In this document: in pieces, positions 11,231 to 21,737 of the stretch
Numbering within the stretch: the first letter of the stretch is position 1
How the letters are laid out: the number at the start of each line of letters is the position of its first letter
Source of the DNA: Thermocladium modestius JCM 10088
Lineage (GTDB): Archaea > Thermoproteota > Thermoprotei > Thermoproteales > Thermocladiaceae
Assembly: GCA_001315925.1 (NCBI GenBank)
Contig: BBBF01000004.1
Span: 1-64,000 of the forward strand
Length of the DNA stretch: 64,000 nucleotides
Direction: 5' to 3'
The notes under the pieces: generated by a model
What the model was told of the DNA's origin: nothing
The model's database searches: none
Seen by the model: the letters and a program-made list of their open reading frames with translations, nothing else
Position numbers and translations under genes: made by a program

Positions 11231-11238
11231 TATTTAAG
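11231..11238 (-). promoter_or_regulatory. TATA box for solute-binding protein
   Basis: CTTAAATA on the minus strand, 26 bases before ATG 11209. This supports the first Met rather than the internal Met 13 residues later. Confidence 0.65.
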
Positions 11239-11295
11239 TTTTTATATAAATATTCCATAAGAAGATAATATATAGGTTTATTCACTAATGGATGG

Positions 11296-12094
11296 TCATA
11301 ATATCTTTGGTGCTGCGTTTATCAACTTCACCGTGTACTCCGATCTGGGATGCTGTATAACGTCGTCTATAGGCCCATCCTCCACTATGTTTCCTCTATA
11401 CATAACTACGACTCGCCCTGAGCCTACCTTGAGCAGAAATAGACGGGCAAGCGCCATATCGTGGGTAATGAATGCAACGCTAACATTTAGTTGCCTTACT
11501 AACCTCGTCAAAACATTTATTATCATTAATCTCAACGTGGAGTCAATCATGGTAGCCGGTTCATCTGCAACTATTAGAAGTGGGTCGGGGGGCTAATGCC
11601 CTCGCTATGGAAACTCTCTGGCGCTGACCCCCCCGCTCAGCTGATGGGGGGGGTATTTGTTCAAGTATTCACTGGGTGGAGTCAGTCCAACCATGTTGAG
11701 CAATTGATTCGCCTTTTCTATCTTGGCATCGTTGAACCACCTTCGTATGGGCGACATCAATTGATCCTTTATGGTAAGCGATGGATCCAGCGAGGAATAC
11801 GGATCCTGTGGAACCCATTGAACGCTTCTCCTGAACTCCCAATACCTATGCTTTATTCTATACACATCTGTTCCCTTGAATAAAACCCTGCCGGTGGTCG
11901 GTCTCTGAAGCCCTAATATAACCCTTCCAAGCGTTGTCTTCCCGGCGCCGCTCTCCCCAACTATTGCTACGGCCTCCCCCCTGCCGTATTTCCAGGTTAA
12001 CGGAATCCAGCGCCTTTATTATCCTGCTCCCGAATAATCCCTTTCGTTCGGAGAAATAAACGCCAACGTTTTCCAGCTTAATTAGTTCGCTCAT
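11296..12094 (-). CDS. ABC transporter ATPase, OppF/DppF-like (frameshifted)
   Basis: Second ATPase of the importer, about 265 residues when repaired. Walker A, reconstructed as VGESGAGKTT, is destroyed by frame changes near 11970-11990. The Q-loop region (VQWVPQDPYSSLDPS) is intact. The signature motif YPHQLSGGQRQR is spoiled by two over-long runs: 7 C for 5 in the Tyr-Pro-His codons and 7 G for 5 in the Gly-Gly codons near 11635. Walker B is DEPATMID and the switch His is in FITHDMA. The ATG overlaps the 3' end of the partner ATPase by 17 bases, so both are translated together. It couples ATP hydrolysis to transport at the inner face. Confidence 0.9.
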
Positions 12095-13068
12095 ACAAGT
12101 GACACCTCACCGAGGTATTATTTACCATCACGTAGTTTGGAACCTCGTATTTGCACCTGTCCATGCGATGAGGACAGCGAGGCCAGAAACTACACCCAGT
12201 TATGTTCTCCCCTATCTGAGCTATTTCATGTAATTCCACTATATCGCTGAGCTTCGTATTCATGGTTGGCGTCGACGATATCAACGACATCGTATATGGA
12301 TGTTTTGGTTCATGAATCACATCGGTCATCGGCCCATATTCAACTATATTTCCATCATACATAACTGCTATTTTATTTGCTACTCTTGGCACCACCGTTA
12401 TGTCATGGGTTATAAATAACACAGTCAATCCTAGCTTCCTATTGAGCTCCTTTATAGTATCCAATATGCTGGACTGAGTGACCACATCCAATGCGGAGGT
12501 TGGCTCGTCCATAATCACTATCTCCGGGTCCAACAAGATCGCCAACGCTATCATTATCCTTTGCTTCATTCCCCCCCCACTCAGTTGATGGGGGGGGTAG
12601 AGCCTTAACGTTCTATGCGGATCCAACCGCATGAGCGATAATAATTCCTCCGCCTTCTTGATAACCTCGCCCTTATCTGCTATGCCGTGGGCCTTAGCGG
12701 TATCTATGAAGTGATCCGCTATCCTCATCGTGGGATTCAATACGTTCTGGCTGGCCTGTGGTACCATGGATAGCTTCACCCACCTATACCTCTTGTTGAA
12801 TTCCGAGAGGGGCATTTTCATTATATCGTCGTCCATTATTATGGATCCCTTAACAATGGATGGGGGGCTTTATCATCCTCATCATGGCCATTGCAAGCGT
12901 GGTTTTGCCCGACCCGCTTTCCCCCCCCACTATTCCGATTACATCTCCCTTGCTCACGCTGAGCGTTACTCCCTTTAATGCTTTGACCTTTATATTATTG
13001 GGCATTACATACTCCACTTCTAGATCTTTCACATCCATAATTGACATAATCTTAGCTCCTATAAGCAA
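12078..13068 (-). CDS. ABC transporter ATPase, OppD/DppD-like (frameshifted)
   Basis: First ATPase of the importer, about 330 residues. Walker A reads GIVGGESGSGKTT with one Gly too many because of an 8-base G run. The signature reads YPPHQLSGGGMKQR with one extra Pro and one extra Gly, again from over-long runs that happened to keep frame. Walker B is IVIMDEPTSALD, followed by FITHDITVV. The C-terminal third has the Cys-containing oligopeptide-transporter extension (FWPRCPHRMDRCKYEVPN), which often binds an iron-sulphur cluster. One frame change lies near 12865. Alternative starts are 13068 and 13047; the purine-rich GGAG before 13047 favours the second. Confidence 0.9.
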
Positions 13069-13108
13069 TGATTTGTATTAATAAGCCTTACTCAATATAA
13101 CTAACGAA

Positions 13109-13300
13109 CTATGATCTACGTGCATCCATTATTATATATATTATAAATACAGATAACATAGCTATGACCAATAGATCCATATAGAGGGAAGAACTATTTC
13201 CTATGTCAAATGGAAGGACCAATAACGCTAGCACTAAGAAAATGACCGATAAAGTATAGGCAACCCTAGATATTGATGGACTTATCCTGACGCGAAGCAA
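13109..13300 (-). CDS. Small two-helix membrane protein in ABC operon
   Basis: Candidate of 63 residues with two hydrophobic helices (about residues 14-30 and 38-56) and a basic tail ending ARRS. A TTG start lies 6 bases after the permease stop codon and the frame ends before the OppD-like gene, so it fits the operon spacing. I do not recognise a family. It could be an accessory subunit of the permease or a detached extra helix pair. The rare start codon and short length leave doubt. Confidence 0.45.
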   Translation of the reverse strand: MLRVRISPSISRVAYTLSVIFLVLALLVLPFDIGNSSSLYMDLLVIAMLSVFIIYIIMDARRS

Positions 13301-13306
13301 CGTGGA

Positions 13307-14207
13307 TCACACCTTTCTCAGCCTTGGATTAACCACCTCATCTATTCCATATGCTAACTCTATCAGTCCTACCATAAATAACGTAACGAATAGCGTCGGA
13401 AATATGAAGTACCATATCGCATTGGTCCCATACGCCGCACCAAGGGATAGCGCATTGCTTATCATGAATCCCCCAATTATTGGATGTATATGGCATTAAT
13501 CCAAGATAGAATAATCCAACCGTGGCATATATCGCACCCTCCACATTTAATATTAGATTGATCCATACAAACGGTATCAGCTGGGGGGGCATCACTTCCT
13601 TGAACATTATGTAGCTCCAACCCAAGCCAAGGACCTTAGACACCTCTATGTACGGCAATTGCTTTATTGAGAGGACTTGGGATCTGACCGCCCTAGCCAA
13701 TCCAGTCCAACCCGTTATGCTGAGGACCCCCCCCGCCAGGACGAGTGGATTTGTAGTCTTTATCATTGTGGCTATCATTATCACCAACAAGAGACTGGGA
13801 AGCGTTAGCAAAGTATCGTTTATCCACATTATTATGTTATCAGCTATTCCCCCAATATAACCTGATACCAATCCAACTATCAATCCTATCACCGTGGTGT
13901 AGATGCCCGCCAAGAAGCTGGTCTCCAATATAAATGGAGCGCCCCCTATTATATCGGCCAACGTGCTTTGCCCCACGTAATCGGTTCCAAACCAGTAAGC
14001 CGGAGGCCAAAGCCTGGGAGGCCTGAGCACGTTGATGGGAGACTCCCTAAGCGTTATCAACGGAAGCACAAACTGAATCACTGTAGCGAGCAGTATGTAA
14101 AAAATGGTAACCCATAATCCAAACGCGGCGGATTTATTCTTGGTGAAGGACTTATATGCATCTATCAACGATTTAATTCTATTCCTAGTCCCAAGTCGCA
14201 CCTCCAT
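13307..14207 (-). CDS. ABC transporter permease, DppC-like (frameshifted)
   Basis: Inner-membrane permease of about 300 residues with six predicted helices. The cytoplasmic coupling region contains GWTGLARAVRSQVLSIKQLP, matching the EAA loop of family-5 permeases. One extra G near 13475 hides the true C-terminus, which continues NNWGFMISNALSLGAAYG and ends NPRLRKV at TGA 13307. The ATG directly abuts the TGA of the DppB-like gene (TGAATG), so the two permeases are translated in tandem. It forms the transport channel with that partner. Confidence 0.9.
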
Positions 14208-15255
14208 TCAATGCCTCACCCTGGGATCAAGCAGTGAATACGTTAAGTCAGCAATTATCATCCCAATAACTATCGCAAATACTATTATTATTAGTATGCC
14301 CATTGCCAATGGCCAATCATTATTCGACAAAGCCGTGGTGTAAAGCTCCCCAATGCCTGGATACGAGAACGTGGTCTCTACAAACACGGTGCCTCCAAAA
14401 GAAAAACCGAGCGCTATAATAATGGATGTATATAATGGCAGGAGCGAATTGCGTCCAACATAATTATGCGCTATCCAACCGCTGGGCAATCCCCTCATTT
14501 CTGCATATGAGACATAGTCCTCGCCCAATTGAGATATGGTGTTTCCCCGCATAGATAATGCCCAATGCCCAAATGTCGCAAACGTTAACGTGAAAATGGG
14601 CAGGAATGCATGATATAACACGCTCGCTATGAATGGCAGGTTAAACCCGATCACAACGCCGGCGGAGTAAGCTCCGGCCACTGGGAACCAATGCAGGTAA
14701 AAGCCCAAGAACAGCAAGAAAATGGCAGCATACACATATATCGGTATTGATCGTTTGACCGTGATGAATTGAGTCACTATTTGATCAATGGGCTTACCCC
14801 CTATTATACGCCATGAGTTGTCCTAGATATATACCTATCAAAAAGCTCAATATGTTTGCCGTAACCACGATGAAGAGGGTCCACGGGAGTCTCTCCGCTA
14901 TCAGCTTGGTGACTGGCTCGGAATAGAGAATCGATATCCCCCATGTTTCCGTGGAACATATTATCAATATACATGAATACCTCTATCAATGGATTGCCAT
15001 GAGGCATTATCGAGTTAACATACATTAGTAACTCCTTATACTCCTGCGTGGATAGGGACGACGGTATCACCGTGGACGCAGCCCTGCTTCCACCTATTCC
15101 AACCCCAGATGTCGGCATCAATCCAAACGATTGCATTATGTAATTGACGGGAGATAGGGGGGGGATAATTCGAAAAGCAAGTAACTTATCACCAATGCAA
15201 AGAGTATTGTTGATATTGCTATTCCTATTCTTCTGGCCAAATATGGAACCTTCAT
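14208..15255 (-). CDS. ABC transporter permease, DppB-like (frameshifted)
   Basis: First gene of the importer operon, about 345 residues. The N-terminus MKVPYLARRIGIAI is typical of DppB proteins and starts at ATG 15255 right below a TATA box. The frame changes at the run near 15162, near 14940 and near 14795 are all short indels. The periplasmic insertion between helices 1 and 2 is long (about 120 residues), as in archaeal dipeptide-class permeases. The coupling loop YAEMRGLPSGWIAHNYVGR is intact. Confidence 0.9.
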
Positions 15256-15277
15256 GTAATATTTAATTTCATTGAAA

Positions 15278-15288
15278 TATAAAAATCT
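15278..15288 (-). promoter_or_regulatory. TATA box for ABC importer operon
   Basis: GATTTTTATAT on the minus strand, centred 28 bases before ATG 15255. Confidence 0.65.
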
Positions 15289-15324
15289 TGTCCTATTTAT
15301 ATAATGCTAAAATTGAACTCCAAA

Positions 15325-15498
15325 TTACATTACTAACAATGAATATTGATCTAAAAAGCCAATGGGCAGGATTTCTTCCCAAATACTCCTGACTTGTGCA
15401 TCCTTAAGATAACTATTCCACAATTTAGACCCATTTCCAGCTCTAAGAAGATGAGGTCCATTGACGATATCAAGCCGTTTAGCTACTTCATAGGGCAT
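15325..15498 (-). CDS. Small 57-residue protein, possibly a remnant
   Basis: A short complete frame in the 327-base gap between the importer operon and the alpha-mannosidase. It begins MPYEVAKRLDIVNGPHLL and its middle reads GSKLWNSYLKDAQVRSIWEE. That middle recalls the C-terminal W-x-x-Y/F-L-x-D/E motif of P-loop sulfotransferases, so it may be a shortened relative, but this is only a motif resemblance. A well-placed TATA box 26 bases before ATG argues that it is transcribed. No G/C run interrupts it. Confidence 0.5.
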   Translation of the reverse strand: MPYEVAKRLDIVNGPHLLRAGNGSKLWNSYLKDAQVRSIWEEILPIGFLDQYSLLVM

Positions 15499-15518
15499 GC
15501 TAAAAATATAATTGCAGA

Positions 15519-15528
15519 TATTTATTCT
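15519..15528 (-). promoter_or_regulatory. TATA box for 57-residue ORF
   Basis: GAATAAATAT on the minus strand, centre 26 bases from ATG 15498. Confidence 0.5.
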
Positions 15529-15551
15529 ACGACATGGGAAATTTATAATAT

Positions 15552-15560
15552 CATTTAAAA
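15552..15560 (+). promoter_or_regulatory. TATA box for GH38 alpha-mannosidase
   Basis: CATTTAAAA centred 27 bases before ATG 15583; it is divergent from, and only 25 bases away from, the opposite-strand box. Confidence 0.6.
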
Positions 15561-15582
15561 ACCAAATATACGTAGGGCCTTC

Positions 15583-18533
15583 ATGCGTGACGTAAATGAA
15601 TTAAGCAGTAGGCTGGCATTCATATTCGCCAATTCCTTGTCAAGCATTAAATACCTTAAATGGAATGAATCAAGCCAGGCTAATACATACACTATATCAA
15701 TCACATCCGGCGATCAAGATGAACTGGCCGTCATTGGGTATTCGGGATCTGCATTGGTAAGGCTAAATGGACGGCCGTACTTTGCACTGGATGGATACCA
15801 TAATGAAATACCATTGCCGCCGGGCAACAACGAGATAACGGCCGAGTTTCAACCATATCAAGCATTCGGCGAGCGCGTGAAAATAGACCCAGGAACCCCA
15901 GTGTTGATTCATGTTAATAGGACGGCCCGTGAGCTGTGGAGCTACGGAAACGTACTACTGGAGCTGGCCAACGGCGTGGATGATGCGTATATAAAGGAGA
16001 GAATCCTAAACTTACTGGGCAATGCCCTCAGCATAAGTAGATTCCAAGGCATTACTCGGGATCAATTATTGGTGGCAGCGGGCCTCAACAAGAAATTCCC
16101 CCAGCACTTAACCAGCTTCATAGATGGGTACGACCTACAGACCAAGATAGATGAAGGAAGGTTCGAGGAGGCGCTAAATTACTTGAGGAATGGACTCAAG
16201 TCGCTGCGAGAGGAAATAGGCAAGCGGGGGGGACAGGTTGTGGGCGTGGGGGGGCATGCCACATAGATGCTGCATGGCTTTGGAGCTTCGACGAGACGAA
16301 GCGGAAAATAGCTAGGACGTTCTCCACCGTAGTGAAGTTGATGAAGGAGCACGACTTTCACTTCATACAGAGCTCCGCCATGTATTATAAGTGGTTACAC
16401 GACTATTATCCAGCTCTCTTCAATGAGGTGAAGAGACTGGTGGAGGAGGCAGGTGGGAATTAGGAGCTGGATGGATCGAGTTCGATGCTAACATAACCTC
16501 TGGGGAGTCAATTGTCCGCCAGCTATTGTACTCCCAGCGGTACTTCCTGGAAACATTCGGAAAAATCGCCGAAGTGCTGTGGTTGCCCGACACGTTCGGT
16601 TTCTCGGCTCAATTGCCTCAATTGATGAGGCTTGCCGGAATTAAATTATTCGCGACCCATAAGGTGTTTTGGAACGACACGAATAAGTTCCCGTACTCCC
16701 TGTTTGAGTGGGTCGGCATAGATGGATCGTCGATACCATCCATAGCGTTCGGAAATGGAGGGGGGGGAGGATACGGCTCCACGTTCAACGTCAATGAATT
16801 GCTGCAGCAATGGAGGGAGTGGAGGGACAAGGATAAACCAATGCTCTACGCCTTCGGGTACGGGGATGGAGGGGGGAGGACCGACTGATGAGATGCTTAT
16901 CAGGGCCAAGGCAGTCGACGAAGCCCCCCCGCTCCTGCCGCGGGTCAGCCTGGGCGGGATCACTGAAGCCATTAAGCATGCAAGCCCAGTCAATAGGTGG
17001 AGAGGAGAGCTGTACTTGGAGAATCACAGGGGGGGGTCTATACGTCCCACTCCAAGATGAAGTACCTACACCGCAGGGCCGAGTTTTCCTTGAGGGATGC
17101 GGAGATTTGGTCGACGTTGGCCGAGTCCTATGATGGGGGGGAAACGATAAAGAGTCTGTGGATGACAATCATGAAGAACGAGTTCCACGATGTGCTGCCG
17201 GGCTCCGCCATAAACGATGTATATAGGGAGGTGTATCCGGAGATCGAGAAGGTGATAAAGGACGCGGAGGCCATGGCTAGGAGCGCCATTATGAAAATAG
17301 CGGGCGATGGGGGGGCCGGCTGCATTGCATTTAATTCGCTTTCATGGGATAGGGAGGACTATGCCGTGGTCGAGGAGGAGCTGCCCGGCTCGCAGAAGGT
17401 GATGGAGGGTTACCTGGTTAGGTTGAGGGCGCCGTCCATGGGATATGCCGAGTGCGTGCCCCTCGATCCAGGCGGGGGGGGAGTCGCTGCGCATAGGATG
17501 GGGGGGGATCGCTTTGTGCTGGAAAACAGGTATCTGAGGGCAGTGATAAATGATAAAGGCATGCTTGAGTCGTTGTTCGATAAGGAGAACGGCGTGGAGT
17601 CGCTTCGGAACGCCAGTAATAGAATAATTGCATACGAGAACATACCTGGATGGGCCGATGCTTGGAACATAGAGCCATCATTTGAGGAGACCTACATGGA
17701 AATACATGGAAGCAATGGAGGGATAAGCGAGGATGGCCCGCTTAGGGCTTGCGTTGATTTTGATATGAATTTTGGAAACTCCGTAATGAAGCAATCAATC
17801 TGCATGTACGCCGGCAAGCGAAGGATTGACTTTAAGACAACGCTTAGGCTGGTGGACAGGGAGCTATTGCTTAAGTCGTGGTTCGACTTCAACCTAAACA
17901 CGGATGCCGCGACGTTCGAGATACCGTATGGTGTGTTGCGGAGGGAAACCACGACTAACACCACGTGGAATAGGGCCATGTTTGAGGTGCCCATGCAGAA
18001 GTGGCTGGATGTTTCTCAGGACGATTATGGAGTTGCCGTGCTAAATGATAGTAAGTACGGCGCGACGGTCAGGGAGTCCAAGGTAGGTTTATCGCTGGCG
18101 AAGTCACCCCCCCTGTACCCAGACCCATTGACTGACATGGAGTATAATACCTTCACGTACTCCATCTACCCCACCCAGGCGATTGGTTTAGCTCGGGAGT
18201 ATTCAGGGCGGCATACGAATTGAATTCCCCCCTCAAAATAATCAAGGGAAGAGCTGGGAGGAGGTCGTTCGTGGAAGTGAGCAATAGCGAATTAATAGTG
18301 GAGTCCATTAAGGCATCAGAGGAGGGGGGGGCAATGTCGTGGTCAGGCTATATAATGTGAGGAATAGCAGGGGGGGAAGGGGGGGGTGGGTGAAGCTGTG
18401 GTTCAATCCCCGCTCCGCTAGGGCCGTTGATATATTGGAAATGAATGATGTCGGGAAACCCATCGATATATCAGGCGATAAGGTAGTGTTCGATTATGGA
18501 CCTCATGAAATAATCACTCTATTATTGAATTGA
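15583..18533 (+). CDS. GH38 alpha-mannosidase (frameshifted)
   Basis: About 980 residues, the usual size of Sulfolobus-type class II alpha-mannosidases, which release mannose from alpha-mannosides. N-terminal beta domain (residues 1-220), then the Zn-binding motif reconstructed as GHAHIDAAWLW near 16250, the nucleophile Asp in LPDTFGFSAQLPQL, the second metal segment in KNEFHDVLPGSA, and the long C-terminal beta domain ending FDYGPHEIITLLLN. At least five frame changes are needed: near 16250, 16465, 16880, 17035 and between 18225 and 18340. No signal peptide, so it acts in the cytoplasm. It ends 12 bases inside the convergent GH36 gene. Mannosidase plus galactosidase suggests galactomannan or glycoprotein-derived glycans as food. 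Confidence 0.92.
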
Positions 18534-20604
18534 ACTGTTAACCAAGTCCTCGACGCGGATGGGTTCTCCGCTCTTCACATAATGCCTCCTAAGTTTGAGG
18601 TGGCTATCTATTACCAATAGTGAACCGCTTGCCTTCGAGGTCAGGCAATAATTGCCACAGTCATGTACAGTCAACGGATAGGGGGGGGCAATAGATAGCC
18701 GTCAATTCCCACTACGGCAGCTCCATTTCTCATCTTGGGGAGCACTATTATCTCAGCATCCAGGTTTTTCAACTTAATGTTAAATTTACCGTTATCTGCA
18801 ACCCCCCCGTACTTCCCGCCGAACACTGTATAGTAAATAATTCCGCCATTGCTGGGCATGCCCATGCTGGATAGATCTATCTCGTCCTCTATTTCAATTC
18901 CATTTTTATTCAAATTCATCACCGCCATCACGGGAACACCATTAACAGTAGATGAGACCTTAAGCAGCACCTCCTCATTATATGGATCCTTGAATAGAAC
19001 ATCCCTTGTTGGAAGGGCCGGCTCATCCACTCTGACCACCTCTCCGCTCGGCATAACCATCATGCTCAACAATTCAATACTCGATCTATTTGGATCCCTA
19101 TCCGTTATATATATTGGGCCGCCGCTGAATACCCTGGCCACCGCGCTTATCTTTGCCCATGGATCATACGTCACCCACATATCGAAATCGGGGTAACCCA
19201 CCTTGCTATATACAATTGAATTGTAAAAGCTCCAGATTATATGTAACCTAGCATCACCAATCCACATTGGAACATAATCCTGAGACACCCTGAGGGAATT
19301 GCTGACCAAATAATTGCTATAATTCTCAGGCAACATAGACATGCAGTTAAGTATGTCCATTCCATGCATGGCAGACGCCACTTGAAGCCCCAGCTCTACA
19401 TTTCTAGCGGCATCTCCAATGCTGGATATATCCCTATACGTGTTGCGCAGACTGCATTGATTGTCTACCTTAATGAACTCAAACCCACTCGCCTTAATAC
19501 GGCCTATGAATTTTTGAAATAACTCCAGCGATTCCTCCAGCTTTGGACTTGGAACCCAGTGCCCATCGCTTGACTTCACCGCAGGAGCGCCTAATTCCTT
19601 CAGGAAACCATCCGTGAGGCCCCCCCTCCAATACATATTTATCGTGAACCATAGGCCCACACGCTTCACACCGATTGATTTCAACTCACTGATCAACTGA
19701 CCAAAGCCGTGTGGAAATTTATCTGGATGCGGGTCAATCTTGTCCATTTCGCCATTAACTAAGAATTGCCACCCATCATCTATTAGCACCCATGAGATGG
19801 GAACCCCCCCTCGTCTTATCAAGTCGCCCACAATTGTGGTTACCCTTTCATGGCTTAGATCCACTCCCAGCAATGCATTCCATGAACACCATCCAAGCCC
19901 TTCCATGAAGGAAGGAACTGCCTTCTTTTTTCTATGCTTCGATGGAGTCACTTCAAATAATGAATCAACTACCTTATTTATTGCATCGTATGGATCGCTC
20001 TGATCCATTGATGACAAGAGAAAAACTCCGTTAACATGATTACCTTTCCTCCCCGTGTAGAGCTGCACAGCGGGACCCCCGAATATAGAGCTGGCTATAT
20101 TGCCATTTGATAACGCAAGCAACGATGAGTATTTGCCGTTCTTTCTCACCAATAGGAACAGAGTGTATGGATATATATCCATTGGCGACCTCAATATAAC
20201 TGGGTAACTCCAGCAATCAATGCTGCCCGAATCGGTGGATTTAGGGGGGGCTGGGTATTCAGGCTCGCTTGGGGGGGTTGCGGGGTTGTTGGTTTTCTAT
20301 CTATATATAAATTATTATAATAGCCGTAGGGCTTTCCAAGCAGACTAGTTACTTGCCCAGACGATGTTAGGGATAAGGCATCATCCATTTCCACGCCGCT
20401 TATTTCCAACAATAATGGCGTTGAGCTCAGCATTACATTTCCAACTGTGGATGCATTAATCTCAAAGGCATATGCTTCTCCTAATTCCCTTCTAATTATT
20501 CTGCCTTGAATGCATGAATTAATTGACCCATCGCTTGATACGTCGGCGGAGCAGATTGACCCATCGTCAAAAAACACCCTTGCCTTCGCTATTCTCAGAT
20601 CCAT
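18522..20604 (-). CDS. GH36 alpha-galactosidase-like enzyme (frameshifted)
   Basis: About 690 residues, in the archaeal alpha-galactosidase / plant raffinose-synthase-like branch of GH36. An N-terminal beta-sandwich of 200 residues precedes the TIM barrel with GWCSWNAL, WVLIDDGWQ, the nucleophile Asp in IKVDNQCS and the probable acid/base Asp in SQDYVPMW. Frame breaks lie at the runs near 20245-20275 and 18683. Repairing the second adds a tail containing DCGNYCLTSKASGS and ending at TAA 18522. The tail overlaps the mannosidase 3' end on the other strand. Galactosidase activity is inferred from family and motifs; transglycosylation is also known in the group. Confidence 0.9.
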
Positions 20605-20624
20605 CTAGGATCGCCGCTACATGA

Positions 20625-20635
20625 GATTAATAAAG
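20625..20635 (-). promoter_or_regulatory. TATA box for GH36 gene
   Basis: CTTTATTAATC on the minus strand, centred 26 bases before ATG 20604. Confidence 0.6.
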
Positions 20636-20743
20636 CTATCATATATAAGCTGCGGTTTATATATTGATCAATATAGTTGATATATAATATTACGCCGAAT
20701 ATACGGAGCAAAGTATTTCCGGCAGGCCAATGGATTGCAAGCG

Positions 20744-21729
20744 ATGAATTACATTGGAATAGATATAGGGGGCCACCAACATCAGAATAGGCATCATTGA
20801 TGAGAATCAAGAACTGATCGCCAAGCAAAAGCTCTTCAAGCCACAAATACGAAATGAATACGATGTTGCAAATATAATTCTGGACTCAATTAATAAAATA
20901 GACGCCGGCAATTTGGGGGGAGTAGGCATAGGAGCGGCTGGCTTGTTGGACCTAGAGAGCGGCGATGTTTCGTTCTCATCGAACATGCCCATTCATAGAA
21001 TAAAGCTGGCAGAGCCCTTGATAAGGAGCCTTCATCTACCGGTTGTTGTATTAAACGATGCATCGGCAGCCGCATACGGCGAATATCTAGCTAGGAAGGA
21101 TGACGTGCAAGACCTTGCCTATATAAGCATAGGCACAGGAATAGGCGCTGGAATAATAATAGACGGCGACATATTGATGGGACGGAATGGTAATGCACAT
21201 GAGGCGGGATGCATTATAGTAGACTTTAATTCAAAGGCAAGGTGTAGCTGCGGCGGATTGGGTCATTGGGAAGCATTTGCATCGGGAACCAATATGCCCA
21301 AGATATTCAGGGAGTACGTATCGTCTCGGAAAGCTGATCAATCAGCCAATCGATTGCTCATCTCAATGGATGAATCCAAGATAAGTGCCGAGGATATATT
21401 CGGTTTGGCCGCCAATGGCGACGCAATTGCCAGTGATTTCATAGATTATATAATGAAGATTAATACAGCGGGACTGGCATCCATAATAAATCTATTCGAT
21501 CCTCAATTGATCGTGCTGGGGGGGGCTCCGTTGCTCTGAATAATAGGGACGCATTCATTAGGGGGGCATAAACAAATACATCAATTCATTTGTTACAGTG
21601 CATGAATATCGCATAGATTTTGCTAAGTATGGCGATGACGCGGGAATTATAGGAGCCGCCGCCGCAATTCGATCGCCAAGTCCAAGGCTTTCCAAATTAA
21701 TCAATAAATACATGGAAAAGTATGGTTGA
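20744..21729 (+). CDS. ROK family sugar kinase (frameshifted)
   Basis: About 328 residues. The N-terminal phosphate loop reads YIGIDIGATNIRIG after removing one extra G near 20768. The catalytic Asp is in LNDASAAAYGE, the adenine-side loop is GTGIGAGII, and the Zn-binding ROK signature is CSCGGLGHWEAFASG. The C-terminal VLGGAVALNN is broken by runs near 21520 and 21565. ROK kinases phosphorylate glucose, N-acetylglucosamine or N-acetylmannosamine. Immediately convergent with the GlmS-like gene and near MupG-like, LmbE-like and nagA genes, it is most likely an amino-sugar kinase, though glucokinase is not excluded. Confidence 0.92.
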
Positions 21730-21737
21730 TTCCAGGC

